From: Flavobacteriales bacterium
GTDB lineage: Bacteria; Bacteroidota; Bacteroidia; Flavobacteriales_F; PHOS-HE28
Reading direction: 5' to 3'
Assembly (NCBI GenBank): GCA_016710965.1
Contig: JADJTW010000026.1
Span: forward strand, 1-24,955
Length of the DNA: 24,955 bases
Part shown: piece by piece, positions 11,385 to 20,663 of the stretch
How the letters are laid out: every line of letters starts with the position of its first letter
Numbering within the stretch: the stretch's first letter is position 1
The notes under the pieces: generated by a model
Told to the model about the DNA's origin: nothing
Seen by the model: only the letters and a program-made list of their open reading frames with translations
Databases searched by the model: none
Program-made: the position numbers and the translations under genes

Positions 11385-12425
11385 GCCGATTGATATGAAC
11401 TCAAGATCATACCTGGGCGCTACGCCGAGCCCCGGAGTTGATGGGCATTTCAGCTGTCCTGCCGCCATCTCGATTCCTATCCACGGATCATTGCTGATCA
11501 GCCACGGGCCGTCGAGATCCACGATATCGGCTGCCGATGCCAATTGTGCCATCGCCGTACAGCCCAGCGAGCTCTCGCTCATGCTTCCAAGCATGATATG
11601 CATGCCTCGTTCTCTACCCGCGCGCAGCATTGCCTGTGCCCGGTCGAGCCCGCCGCACTTCATCAACTTGATGTTGACCCCGTTGAAATCCCCGGCCGAG
11701 CCATCCATGTCAGCCGGAAACCGAATGGACTCATCGCCGAAGACGACTACGCCCGACCGCTGAGCCAACTCTGCATGCTCGGCACCCTGGCCAGGCTCGA
11801 ATGGCTGCTCGAAACCGAGAATCCGATCGGAGCCAACAACGGTGATCAGGTCAAGAGCCGCTTGGATCCCGCCCAATCCCTGGTTTCCATCGAGGAACAA
11901 CTTCCTGTTGTCCAGCTGCTTTATCATCCTGATCCGTGAAGTCGCTTCAGCATCCCCGACCTTCACTTTCAGTGCCCCGCTTCCTGGCAATTCCGCCAGC
12001 GCAGCGGCTACCTCTGGCGTTTCGCAAATGCCGATCGTCATAAGCGTGATGGGCGAATTCGAATCCTCCACGCCAAGCATATCGCGCACAGACCGCCCAT
12101 TCCGCCGACCAAAAAGATCGAGCAGCGCGACGTGCAACCCTGCTCGGCACCCAGGATTCTGCCCTAGCAGATCAGGGCTATTCTCCAAGCACGCTAAAAG
12201 CTCGGCGGCAGAGAAGCCTTTCAACTCCATAGAACCTAGCAAGGTGATCGAATCGGAGATCGTCTCGCTCAGGTATGGCGGCAGCGTTGTTTCACCGTAT
12301 CCGGTGATACCGTCCTCTTCCGCACGGACGAAGAGGGCATCTGTGCCATCGCGCATGCCATGCGCTGTGCCGAAGGGCCGTTTGAACAACAGGCGATACG
12401 GGCAATAGCTGAGACGGACCGCCAT
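11379..12425 (-). CDS. Dipeptide epimerase (L-Ala-D/L-Glu epimerase type), enolase superfamily
   Basis: This 348-residue protein belongs to the muconate-lactonizing subgroup of the enolase superfamily. The barrel residues are all present: the Lys pair in LKVKVG (K153/K155), metal ligands Asp179 in FLDGNQG, Glu206 in GFEQPF and Asp231 in GDES, and the second base Lys in NIKLMKCGG (251-259). The DxD motif near the C-terminus (IVDLDGP, D303 and D305) is the mark of dipeptide epimerases, where it binds the alpha-amino group of the dipeptide. Such enzymes epimerise the C-terminal residue of dipeptides; L-Ala-D-Glu from peptidoglycan recycling is the classic substrate. Substrate choice varies across the family, so the exact dipeptide is inference. 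It is cytoplasmic. The start at ATGGCGGTCCGT follows a terminator hairpin of the upstream gene, so it probably has its own promoter. Confidence 0.93.
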   Translation of the reverse strand: MAVRLSYCPYRLLFKRPFGTAHGMRDGTDALFVRAEEDGITGYGETTLPPYLSETISDSITLLGSMELKGFSAAELLACLENSPDLLGQNPGCRAGLHVALLDLFGRRNGRSVRDMLGVEDSNSPITLMTIGICETPEVAAALAELPGSGALKVKVGDAEATSRIRMIKQLDNRKLFLDGNQGLGGIQAALDLITVVGSDRILGFEQPFEPGQGAEHAELAQRSGVVVFGDESIRFPADMDGSAGDFNGVNIKLMKCGGLDRAQAMLRAGRERGMHIMLGSMSESSLGCTAMAQLASAADIVDLDGPWLISNDPWIGIEMAAGQLKCPSTPGLGVAPRYDLEFISIGS

Positions 12426-12445
12426 TGTGCGAAGATGGCGAACGA

Positions 12446-12474
12446 AAGAGCCCGGCCTCGAGGGCCGGGCTCTT
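12446..12474 (-). terminator. Strong terminator between SRPBCC and epimerase genes
   Basis: A 12-bp stem (AAGAGCCCGGCC at 12446-12457 with its complement at 12463-12474) closes a 5-base loop. On the minus strand the stem runs into CTCTTTCGTT. It lies 19 bases after the SRPBCC stop and 21 bases before the epimerase ATG, so it should separate the two transcripts. Confidence 0.8.
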
Positions 12475-12492
12475 AGTTGATCGACAGCGTCC

Positions 12493-13507
12493 CTATTTGA
12501 TGTAGTAGAGGACGGTCGTGTGCCACTTGGTGCTGTCCGGCTCTGATCCGGGACCGGTGATATACTCCTCGATCACATTCGTGTTCAGTTCGAGGTTGTT
12601 GGTTTTCATATATGCGTCCATCGCCTCGTGCGGTGCGGCCATGCTGTTGTAACCGCCGGTGTAGTCGATCATGAGCGCCTTGCTGGCTGGGGCTTCATAC
12701 ACCTCCAGGCCTTTCAGCTTCGACTTGTCAGCGATGGCGACTGGTATGCCTGCGATCATATCGGCAGTTTGGTCCTGTACGTTCCAAACGAAGAACACGC
12801 CGCTGGGGGCACCGGCTGGCGCCACTCCCGCCTTGCCTAACGCCGCCATCCCTTCGCCGAAGTGCTTGCCATAGAAGGCCTTCATGTCGGCCCACTTCAC
12901 CACCTCGCGCTTGCCCAGGTACAGCATCGCCGGGCGTTCGACGGTCGTGATCTGGTAGCTAGGCGCTTCGCCATGAGCCTTCTCGGCTTGCTCCTTCAAA
13001 CGGCCAAGGCCCTTCTCGAAGTCCTTGCCGATCATGGCGTCCATGTCCATGAAGGTGCATATGACCTTGCTCCAGAAACCATTCTCGCCGAACATGGCCC
13101 AAGTGACGCGAGTGCTATCACCGGCCGCATCGAGCTCGATGCTCGCATCAGCTTCGTTGGTGAAAGGTTCCTTGAAGGTGAGATGCGTTCGGATCATCTT
13201 ACCTGGCACCAGTTCATCGATCCGTTGCTCGCCGGAGCCGACTCCCTCATTGCCTTCCCAAGTAGCCCTGGCGCCTACCGTGCCATCGGTGCCTTCCAAG
13301 TTCTTCTTCATGTTCGGATCGAGGTCGTTCCAGGGGCTCCACTTGTCCATTGCGGTCAAGGAACCGATGCTCGAATACCAGCTCGCTTGGTGCCGCGATG
13401 GTCACCGAGCGCTCGTACCGATAGGTGTCCGAGCCGGTAAGGCCAAGTATGACGACAATGGCGAAAAGAACGCCGATGACGATGAGTACGATCTTCAGTG
13501 CTCTCAT
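12493..13507 (-). CDS. Membrane-anchored SRPBCC / GyrI-like (effector-binding) protein, one frameshift
   Basis: The protein starts MRALKIVLIVIGVLFAIVVI, a single N-terminal transmembrane segment (about residues 4-24), then YRYERSVTIAAPSELVFE. After a shift near 13360-13372 it resumes as GSLTAMDKWSPWNDLDP. This first half is a START-like SRPBCC (polyketide cyclase type) fold. The second half, from about SYQITTVERPAMLYLGKREVV, is a GyrI-like/AraC effector-binding domain ending WHTTVLYYIK. The total is about 335 residues. Fusions of these two ligand-binding folds are known in Bacteroidota, usually with no assigned substrate. The start at 13507 is preferred over one at 13567 because it begins directly with the membrane segment. 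It is divergent from an LPP20-like lipoprotein gene and followed by a strong terminator. Confidence 0.85.
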
Positions 13508-13630
13508 AGGGTTGGGTTTGGGGACCCGAAGATGCAACCGGGCACCCATTCGCACACGGCCCGGCATGGAATTTTCAGACCTTGGGCCGAACCATCCATC
13601 CCGCCGAGCGGCGGTAGAAGCCCAGCCAAC

Positions 13631-14191
13631 ATGAAAACGTTCCGAATCACTGCGCCGGCCCTGGCGATCCTATTCCTCCTCTCCTCCTGCGCCAAGACAA
13701 CCAGCCCGGCGGGAAAGAAGGTCGATCAGCCCTTCAGCGGCGGCAAGTACCAAAGCAACGCCGCCTGGTTCCGCAGCACGGCTTCAGGCGCCAGCACCAA
13801 CCAGAACATTGCTCGTGGCAAGGCCGATATCGAAGCGAAGCACCAGATGGGCGCTCAAGTGGGAACCAATATCCGTGCAGTGGCCGACCAGTACTTGGGC
13901 CAGACAGCGAATGCCGATGCAGCTGATGTCGCCGACAAGTTCCAGAGCCTTGCGCGCGAGGTGATGGATACCCAATTGGCCGATTTGCGCAAAGTGGGCG
14001 AAGAGACCTATTTCAACGAAGAGACCAAGGAATACACCGTGTATGTGGCCTACGAAGTGCGCAAGGCTGCCATGTTCCGCTTCATGAAGAAGCAGGCGCG
14101 CACTGACCGAAAAGTGAGCGAGCAGGAGCTGAAGGTGATGGACGAGATCCTGGACCAGGAGATAAAGCGCGCGGAAGCCGCAGGAGAATAG
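13631..14191 (+). CDS. LPP20-like lipoprotein
   Basis: The 186-residue product starts MKTFRITAPALAILFLLSSC, a lipoprotein signal peptide with lipobox LSSC, so it should be anchored in a membrane by Cys20. Residues about 60-110 (NIARGKADIEAKHQMGAQVG) match the helical part of LPP20-type domains. The region VGEETYFNEETKEYTVYVAYEV (about 120-141) is the characteristic strand segment in which the protein is described as a readout of a conserved TVYV pattern. The C-terminus is a charged helix. The role of the family is unknown. A longer in-frame opening begins at 13025, but it overlaps the minus-strand SRPBCC gene and lacks coding character. The ATG at 13631 gives the signal peptide and is the right start. 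It converges on the HerA-like gene. Confidence 0.85.
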   Translation: MKTFRITAPALAILFLLSSCAKTTSPAGKKVDQPFSGGKYQSNAAWFRSTASGASTNQNIARGKADIEAKHQMGAQVGTNIRAVADQYLGQTANADAADVADKFQSLAREVMDTQLADLRKVGEETYFNEETKEYTVYVAYEVRKAAMFRFMKKQARTDRKVSEQELKVMDEILDQEIKRAEAAGE

Positions 14192-14214
14192 GCATTCGAA
14201 GATGAAGCGGGAAG

Positions 14215-14229
14215 CCCGGAGATGCCGGG
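14215..14229. terminator. Weak hairpin between convergent genes
   Basis: CCCGG (14215-14219) and CCGGG (14225-14229) pair around AGATG in the 51-base gap between the LPP20-like and HerA-like genes. The stem is short and no clear T-run follows on either side, so its role as a terminator is only suggested by position. Confidence 0.3.
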
Positions 14230-14242
14230 TCCTTCACGTGCG

Positions 14243-15795
14243 CTAGCCGAAGAGTCCCCTGCTGCGACGCCTTGTGGTGCTGCGGATGCCAAGAACACCA
14301 AGCAGACCGCGCGTTAGTTCGCGCGCGATGGTATTACCGACCTGGCGAGCAATGGGGTTGCGCGTCACTTTCTCAAGCGCACCCGGCTCGCCCCGCTTCA
14401 CCTCTCTCTCTTCCTTCTTCCCTTCGATTTCCTTCATCCTCCTCTCCAGCATTTCGAAGCGCTCTCGCGGTCGATCACCTCGTTGTAGGTCTTCGCAAGT
14501 GAACTGCGCGCGACCAGGCCATCGATCTCCAAGGGGCTCAAGATGTCCATGCGGCTGATGGGCGCGCGCAGGAGTGTATGTGCGAGCGGCGTGGGTGTTC
14601 CCTTCTCGCTCAAGGCGGTCACCAGGGCTTCGCCGATACCGAGCGATGTGATCAGCTCCTCGGTGTCGTAGTACGGCGTTATCGGATAGTTCTCGGCCGT
14701 GCGCTTGATGGTGGTCCGGTCCTTGGCGGTGAAAGCGCGGAGCGCGTGTTGCACCTTCAGGCCCAACTGGCCGAGCACGTTTTCCGGCACGTCGGAGGGG
14801 TCCTGCGTGCAGAAGTACACGCCCACGCCTTTCGAGCGGATGAGCTTGACGATGGTCTCGATCTGCTCGAGCAGGGCTTTCGTGGCCGTATTGAAGATGA
14901 GGTGCGCCTCATCGATGAACAGGACAAGCTTGGGCTTCTCGGGATCACCCACCTCGGGGAAGGTGGCATAGATCTCGGCCAGCAGGCACAGCATGAACGT
15001 ACTGAACAGGCGGGGCCGATCCTGGATGTCCGTCAGCCGCACGATATGCACCACGCCCTTGCCATCGTGGAGCTTCAGCAGATCGTTCACATCGAAGGAG
15101 TGCTCGCCGAAGAACTGCTCGGCGCCTTGTTGCTCGATCTCGATGAGCTTGCGCAGGATGATGTTCACCGTGGCGGGGCTCACCTGGCCGTACACCTTCT
15201 TGATGTCCTCCTTTCCTTCCGCAATGGTGAACTGCAGGATGCGGCGCAGATCCTTGAGATCGAGCAATGGCAGTCCATTGTCGTCGCAGTACTTGAAGAC
15301 CAGAGCGAGCACGCTTTGCTGCGTATCGTTCAGTTCAAGGATGCGTCCGAGCAGCACAGGGCCGAATTCGCTTATGGTGGCTCGCAGTCGAGCACCGGGT
15401 TCCTTGCTCAGGCTCAGCAATTCCACCGGAAGCCCTTGCGGTGCGTAGGCGATGCCCAGTTTGGCGTGGCGTGCTTCGATCTTCTCGTTGGTGGTGCCCG
15501 GCGCAGCCAGTCCGCTCAGGTCTCCCTTCACATCCATCAGCAGGCTTGGCACACCTTGCAGTGAAAGCTGTTCCGCCAGCACCTGTAGCGTCTTGGTCTT
15601 GCCACTGCCAGTGGCGCCGCAGATAAGGCCATGGCGGTTCATGGTGCGCAGCGGCACCTTCACGGTGCAGCCTGCTGGCACTTCACCGTTCAGCAACGCG
15701 CCGCCCAGTTCGATGCTGCCTCCTTTGAAGGTGTTGCCCTCGATGATCGTAGGTGCGAAATCAGGTGCTGCTGCCATGCTCTTGAACTCGCCCAA
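14243..15795 (-). CDS. HerA-like (DUF853 / YjgR family) ATPase, one frameshift
   Basis: This is a RecA-fold P-loop ATPase of the HerA/FtsK superclade, DUF853 branch. Walker A is GATGSGKT (residues 60-67) and Walker B is LVLFIDEAH (about 290-298). LLMDVKGDLSGL (about 85-96) and YFCTQDPSDVPENVLGQLGLKVQ are typical of the family, the latter holding the sensor Gln. After DRES/A near 14450-14460 one base is missing. The frame then resumes as FEMLERRMKEIEGKKEE, a coiled coil, and ends in the basic tail RRRSRGLFG usual for DUF853. The full product is about 517 residues. Two ATGs are possible, at 15795 and 15777; the second (MAAAPDF) is nearer to where homologues usually begin. The biological role of this branch is not established; DNA translocation is inferred from the fold. 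A terminator precedes it, so it has its own promoter. Confidence 0.88.
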
Positions 15796-15817
15796 AGGAA
15801 CGGATCATTGCAAGAGA

Positions 15818-15849
15818 GAACGCCCCTCCGGCGAACCGAAGGGGCGTTC
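15818..15849 (-). terminator. Terminator of the ASPIC/T9SS gene
   Basis: GAACGCCCC (15818-15826) pairs with GGGGCGTTC (15841-15849). The stem continues inwards with one mismatch to a CGAA tetraloop. On the minus strand it is followed by TCTCTCTT. It lies 17 bases after the stop codon of the large secreted protein and upstream of the HerA-like gene. Confidence 0.8.
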
Positions 15850-15866
15850 AATGAAGTGCAACTGGT

Positions 15867-18574
15867 CTAACGCATGATCGTCAGGTCGAGCACCCGGTCC
15901 CGATCGTTGCCGTTCACGCGAACGGTGTACGCACCGGGGGCAAGCATCTCAATGTTCACCACAGCCAAGCCATCGTTGCCGGCGAACCGGTTGCACGGCA
16001 ACCCGGCCTTGCGCATCGAATACCGTGATGCGCTCACCGATCCGTACGCCTTCAACGCGCGCCAAAGCGGTCGCAGGGCTGGGATAGATGCGTAGTGCAT
16101 TCTCAGTCGTTTCAACCACACCTACGGTGCCGATGAACACCGTGGCGGGGTCGCGCACGCTGGGGCACTGCACCAAAGGGGTGCGCACTTTCCAGTCGTA
16201 GAAGTAGTAGTAATAACCGGTGCCCGAAGCCGCTGTTGGTCAGTTCACCCATGGTGCCGATGGCGCAGGGATAAGCAACACCAGCATTATTGCGGAACAG
16301 GTTCTTTTCCGGGCAGCGCAGGCCAGAGGTCCACACCAATGGGCACAGCGAAGTCCAACGCGATCACATGCATGCCATCGGTGAGGTCGAAGCTGGCCGT
16401 CGCCATCACTGTACCTGCGGCATCGCAGAGATTCACGGTGCGTACGCCATCGCCAAGGGCGTATACCGTTACCGTCTCGATGGTGAACGGCTCCCACGCA
16501 GTGAAGAAGCTCTGCGAACCGGTAGAGGGCAGACCACCACCGCCGCTGTTATCGGGCTTGCCACCGTCCATGAGCTGGCCGCCGTACTTAGTGTTGGCTT
16601 CGGCCCAGTAGGTGGTGTTGGTGTTCAGGAACGGCGTGGTCCAGGATTAGCCTGCGGCGACCTCTGTCCCACCGAATTCGGAGTCGTACCACTCGACATT
16701 GTCGCCGGCAGCCAGTCGGTCGGCCGTACCGGCGGCGGGAATGGTCACATCATCGGCTACGGGAACAGCGGCAGCGGGGTTGACCGTGATCGTCACGGGA
16801 GCACTGGTCGCCGCACCGCACGCGCCATCGGCGGTAACGGTATAGTCGCCCGAAGCACCGATGAGCACCGAAGCACCGGTGGCACCATTGCTCCAGATCG
16901 CGTTCGTGCCAACGCTGCTTACCAGTTCAACCGTGTTTCCCTGACAGAACTCGTCATCGCCATTGATGGTGATCGGTTGTTCGCTGGTGACCACGCTCAC
17001 CGCGACGCTGTTGGAAACGGCGGCGCAATTGTTCTCACCGATTCCCACCACGGAGAAATTGCCGCTTTGCGATACCGTGATCGAACTGGCGGTGGAACCA
17101 TTGCTCCATATAGTTCTCGAATCCGGTGGGCGCGTTGAGCGTGACGGTCCTGACCCGTGCAGATGGTGGCGCTGCCTATGATCCTCGATGGGCCCCAGTG
17201 TGCATTCCCCTCAGGAACAATGTGCAATTGGATCGATACCGGTCCAGCGAGAACGGTTCGGACACAACTGGGCCAGCTGATCACCACCGAATCGATAGCC
17301 GTGGCCGTGCCGAGCCCGAAGTGCGCTTGCAAGGTGCTCATGTGGCTGAACGCGTTGCCGCTGCGGATCTCACGCGTTTGCATGCCCCAAGGACCATAGA
17401 GCTTCAAACGAGCCCCGATCCCGTTCTTGTTGCTGAAGATGCCTTGCAGCTCGAATTTGACCCAATGGTTGCTGCCGCCGTTGTTGTAGCGGATGGTCTG
17501 CCCCAGGTGGATGTCCAGCCACCCGTCGTTGTTCAAGTCTCCGATGCCACCCTCGCTCACACCGATGGCGAAGTTCGGAAGGTGCCATTGCCGTTGTTGC
17601 GCCAGATGCCGCCACCAGCCTCGGTGAACAGGTCCACCCAACCATCATTGTCGAAATCGCCGCCATTGCCCTCCCAAGCACCCAGCGCTCCGGCGTTGAG
17701 GCCCGTGGTCGCAATGATGTCCGTGAAGGTGCCATCACCATTGTTGCGATAGAAGCGGTTGGCGTGCTCCGGGCCGCGTGGTTCCCACGAAGAAGTCGAA
17801 GTCGCCATCGTTGTCGAAGTCCTCGAATACGCTGATCCAGCTCTGCGACCCATCATTTACCCGCCTGCGGCGCCTGCTTCGGTCCAAGTTCCATTCCCAT
17901 TGTTGCGATAGAGCAGGTTGATGCGCTGTGCATCGCCGATGGGCGCGCCACTGCGGCACTTGCTGAAGTACAGGTCCAGGTCGCCGTCCTCATCGTAGTC
18001 GCAGAATACCGTGGCGTAGTTGCCCCGGCCGTAACGGTTTGTTGGATCGTGCTCTGGTCTTCCACCATCACCCTGCGCCGGTGTTGCGGTACGGTTTGCT
18101 CAGGCCCACATCATGGCAGCTCCAGGCGTCCAGCATGCCATCGTTGTTGATGTCGGCCATGTTGGTGCGCTGGCTGAAGATGTATGGCGAGAAGTACTGC
18201 TCGGTGTAAGCGGAACCATCACTGTTGGCGAGCAGGAAGGAATTGGCGCTGCCATTGCCCAGCAACAGGTCGTTGTAGCCGTTGGCGTCAAGGTCGCCAG
18301 CGCAGATGCTCCAGTTCGGGTTCACCGTAGCGGTGATGAAGCTCTGTTCGAGAAGCCACCGCCTGCCTGCTGGAAGGCGATGGTGAGCTGATTGCCGTTG
18401 AAGCGGTACCACATCGTCGAGGTGGTCGCCGTTCATATCCACCACGCAACTGGGGTTGCCGTAGGTGCCGGTGAGCTGGCTGCTGTTCGCCGTGAAGGCG
18501 ATCACGGGCGTTGTCGGGGGCGGCAGGCTGGCGGCAGCGATCACAGCGGAATACAGGCGTAGGCGTTGATTCAT
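15867..18574 (-). CDS. T9SS-secreted FG-GAP/VCBS, ASPIC/UnbV and Ig-like protein, multiply frameshifted
   Basis: One gene of about 900 codons, read here across about ten shifts. It starts MNQRLRLYSAVIAAASL, a signal peptide. Seven calcium-loop repeats of FG-GAP/VCBS type follow: DMNGDHLDD, DLDANGYND, DINNDGMLD, DYDEDGDLD, DFDNDGDFD, DFDNDGWVD and DLNNDGWLD. An ASPIC/UnbV domain is clear from NHWVKFELQG, SNKNGIGARLK and HFGLGTATAIDSVVISWPS (17.2-17.5 kb). Two Ig/PKD-like domains with WSNG motifs come next, then a segment with EWYDSEFGGTEV, then TYWAEANTKYGGQ. The end is a type A T9SS sorting domain: ALRIYPSPATALARVEG and, after a shift, LAPGAYTVRVNG. The protein should be exported by Sec, then passed to the surface or medium by T9SS. 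Breaks lie near 18405, 18355, 18070, 17855, 17770, 17570, 17130, 17110, 16250 and 15990, plus a TAA at 16647. It may be a pseudogene or badly sequenced. Confidence 0.8.
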
Positions 18575-18640
18575 GTGGGCGGGCTTGTTTTGCGCGGCTG
18601 AAAGTAGGAAGCCCCGGCGGTCGAAGACCTTACCTGGTCC

Positions 18641-19079
18641 CTAAACTTTGAACCTTATGCCCACACGAGGCCCTGGTCCTTCACTTGAAGGAGATGCGAT
18701 GACCGAGAATCGACCACTGCCGGTAAAGAGCAGGGCGATGAAGGCGCAGAAGGTAGACCACGGCCAGTTCCTTTTCAGCGAACGGCTCCCGCTCTTGACC
18801 AGGGAAAGCGATAACCGACATGCCGATGATCAATGGCACCAAGGCAACGCGGGTCCACAGACCCAGGACAACGAGCAGGCTGCATAGGACCTCGGCGAAG
18901 ACGATGAGGATGAGCGAGAACGTGGGGCCCAGCCCGATGGGATCGGCAAAGCTGTCCATGCGCTCCGCGAAGCCCATGAGCTTGGGCCAACCATGCTGCC
19001 AAAGCATGGTACCGGCGGCGGAAACGCGCAAGACCAGATAGCCGAAATCCTCCGAGATGGGTTGGCTGTTGAGCAGCAT
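18641..19079 (-). CDS. DoxX family membrane protein, one frameshift
   Basis: DoxX-type proteins are small four-helix inner-membrane proteins. The product starts MLLNSQPISEDFGYLVLRVS and has the family features: GTMLWQHGWPKLMGF (the loop after helix 1), a long hydrophobic stretch FSLILIVFAEVLCSLLVVLG, then TRVALVPLIIGMSVIAF. Next comes EREPFAEKELAVVYL before the last helix. That helix is recovered by a one-base shift near 18745 as FCAFIALLFTGSGRFSV, ending at a TAG at 18641. The total is about 146 residues, normal for the family. No catalytic role is known for most members. It is divergent from a TPR gene 120 bases away and lies 66 bases upstream of the ASPIC/T9SS gene in the same direction, so co-transcription is possible. 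Confidence 0.85.
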
Positions 19080-19199
19080 GGGTGGGAATGGTGCGCCGAA
19101 GCTATCCCCGTTCCCCTCCACCCCACCCTGGCCAGCCCGCGCATCTTTCCACAACCGATCGGGAACTTTCCCACACCAGCTGCCGTTGCAGGGCGCGCC

Positions 19200-19911
19200 A
19201 TGAAGAACCTGACCACCTCCATCCTCCTCATCTCCAGTACCCTCGTTCAGGCGCAAAACGCAGACGGCGACATGCTCGCCGGGATGAGCGCCTTGCGCAA
19301 CGAAGAGCATAAGAAGGCCGAGGAAGCGTTCACCCGCGCAGCGCTCGCCGACCCCGCCAATGCCAAGACCTGGTACTACCGTGGTGTCACTCGTTTGGGC
19401 AGCAACGACCTTGTCGGCGCCGTGCAGGACTTCGATCACGCCTTGTCGCTGGAACCCGATGACGTACACAGCGTGTTGCGCCGTGCGGAAGTGCGCGCCC
19501 GCCAGGGGGCCGAAGCAACGGCTACAAAGGACCTGCTGAAGATCGTGAACTGCGCCCTACGGGGCCCTCTGCGGAGCACGCTCTGCTGCACTTGGGCCAC
19601 TTCGCCATGGCCAAGAACGACCTGCCCGCCGCAAAGTCGTGCTATGACAGGCTCATCGCCCTTGCGCCGTACAACGCTTTCGGGTGGTGCGATCGCGGCA
19701 TCGTGCTGGGAGCCATGCACCAGGACGATGAGGCGCTTGCCGACCTGGAGCGCGCCCTGGAATTGGACCTACTCTCAGTCAAGCACATGTGCAGAAAGCC
19801 GTTGTGCTCTTCCGCATGGACCGCAAGCAAGAAGGCTGTGAAGCGCTGCACCAAGCGCACGACTTGGGCGAGCGAAGCGTGGAGGAAATGTTGCTTATCT
19901 ACTGCGAATAA
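19200..19911 (+). CDS. Small exported TPR protein, two frameshifts
   Basis: The product starts MKNLTTSILLISSTLVQAQN, a signal peptide with likely cleavage after VQA, so it should be periplasmic. Repeats of TPR type follow: AEEAFTRAALADPANAKTWY, GAVQDFDHALSLEPDDVHSV, then after a shift near 19550-19575 EHALLHLGHFAMAKNDLPAA and NAFGWCDRGIVLGAMHQDDEA with DLERALELD. A second shift near 19770-19785 gives QAHVQKAVVLFRMDRKQEG and the end HDLGERSVEEMLLIYCE. The joined protein is about 235 residues. TPRs serve as protein-binding scaffolds, and the partner is unknown. The start at 19200 is chosen for its signal peptide; the frame is open further upstream, but that part overlaps the divergent DoxX gene. 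A terminator-like hairpin follows. Confidence 0.82.
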
Positions 19912-19967
19912 CAGGGTTTCCTGTGCCGACAGCCCGAACGGACCCAACGGGCGGTGACGGGGCTTCA

Positions 19968-19987
19968 AACGGGACCCCGTTGCTTTT
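19968..19987 (+). terminator. Terminator-like hairpin after the TPR gene
   Basis: AACGG (19968-19972) and CCGTT (19977-19981) close a GACC tetraloop and are followed by GCTTTT. The stem is short, but the tetraloop, T-run and position 57 bases after the stop codon fit a terminator. Confidence 0.5.
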
Positions 19988-20026
19988 GGGGAAGTTCAAG
20001 CCAACGCGGCTTGTCCTGAAATGGGT

Positions 20027-20392
20027 TTACTTATCCCCCCCGCGTGATCGTTTGAGGAGCCATTCCACAAGGTCCATCATGCGCCCGATCGACTTCATTC
20101 CCATGGAGTTGGCGTCTTCCGGCTCCTTGTTGCTCGGTGATCGCTCGGGCTTCATGTACCACACGCGGACCAGCATCCAGTACCGAACTGCCGGAAGGAG
20201 CAGGTTCCTCCTGCAACCATTCATAAGCGTTCACTGGGAACGCCTTGTTGATCGCTCCACGCGGTACAGGAGCGGTTTGGCCGTGTGCTCTAAGCGCCAA
20301 TAGGTGCTCTTGCTCATACCCAAGTGCTCGGCCATCTCATCCTCGGTTTGTCCGAGGCTTTTGCGATATGCCTTCAGTCGATCGCCGAACAT
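20027..20392 (-). CDS. XRE-type helix-turn-helix regulator, frameshifted
   Basis: Residues 1-35 read MFGDRLKAYRKSLGQTEDEM then AEHLGMSKSTYWRLE, a Cro/C1-type helix-turn-helix with the recognition helix around MSKSTYWRLE. The frame goes on as HTAKPLLYRVE. After a shift near 20250-20258 it resumes as INKAFPVNAYEWLQEEPAPS, which is the expected end of an HTH_3 domain. A further shift near 20170-20200 would allow the tail SIGRMMDLVEWLLKRS to 20027. The total is about 120 residues. The frame is also open upstream to a start at 20458, but ATG 20392 starts directly at the domain. It is divergent from the large T9SS gene; the region between them carries dyad repeats that it could bind. Whether the gene is functional or decayed cannot be told. 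Confidence 0.55.
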
Positions 20393-20507
20393 GGTCCTGG
20401 CAAGAGGAAGGCCCAATTTAGTCGTCTGCCGCTTGCAAGCGCTGGAGGACAATGCCAAGGATGCATCATTCTCTACAGGTCATAGAATGCGCACGCTCAG
20501 TTAGGAT

Positions 20508-20606
20508 CTGGAACATAATTCCAGGAGCTGAAGCGAAATGGTCAAAGAATGAAGCGATAGTGGTCAAGCAATGGAACGGCATTTCAGGAAATGGGACGGA
20601 ATTCCA
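20508..20606. promoter_or_regulatory. Three operator-like dyads TGGAA-N5-TTCCA
   Basis: Three copies of an inverted repeat lie upstream of the large T9SS gene. Copy 1 (20508-20524) is a perfect 6-bp dyad, CTGGAA-CATAA-TTCCAG. Copy 2 (20572-20586) is TGGAA-CGGCA-TTTCA and copy 3 (20592-20606) is TGGGA-CGGAA-TTCCA, each with one mismatch. TGGAA starts are 63 and 20 bases apart, near whole multiples of the DNA helical repeat. Their place between an XRE gene and a divergent target suggests operators, but the binding protein is inferred. Confidence 0.45.
20530..20572 (+). repeat. Two adjacent imperfect 21/22-bp direct repeats
   Basis: GAAGCGAAATGGTCAAAGAAT (20530-20550) shares GAAGCGA, TGGTCAA and the final AAT with the segment at 20551-20572, with one indel and a few mismatches. 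The pair fills the gap between the first and second operator-like dyads, so the whole intergenic stretch looks built from short repeats. Confidence 0.5.
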
Positions 20607-20663
20607 AGGTGCGTTCCGAAAGGTTTGGTGGCGGCAACACGGCCGCGAACAAACCCTTCCAAC

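Noticed and set aside
20031..20300. 89-codon minus-strand ORF starting MALRAHGQ
   Set aside because: Only its middle part (INKAFPVNAYEWLQEE) is real, as the shifted continuation of the XRE regulator; its apparent start is not genuine.
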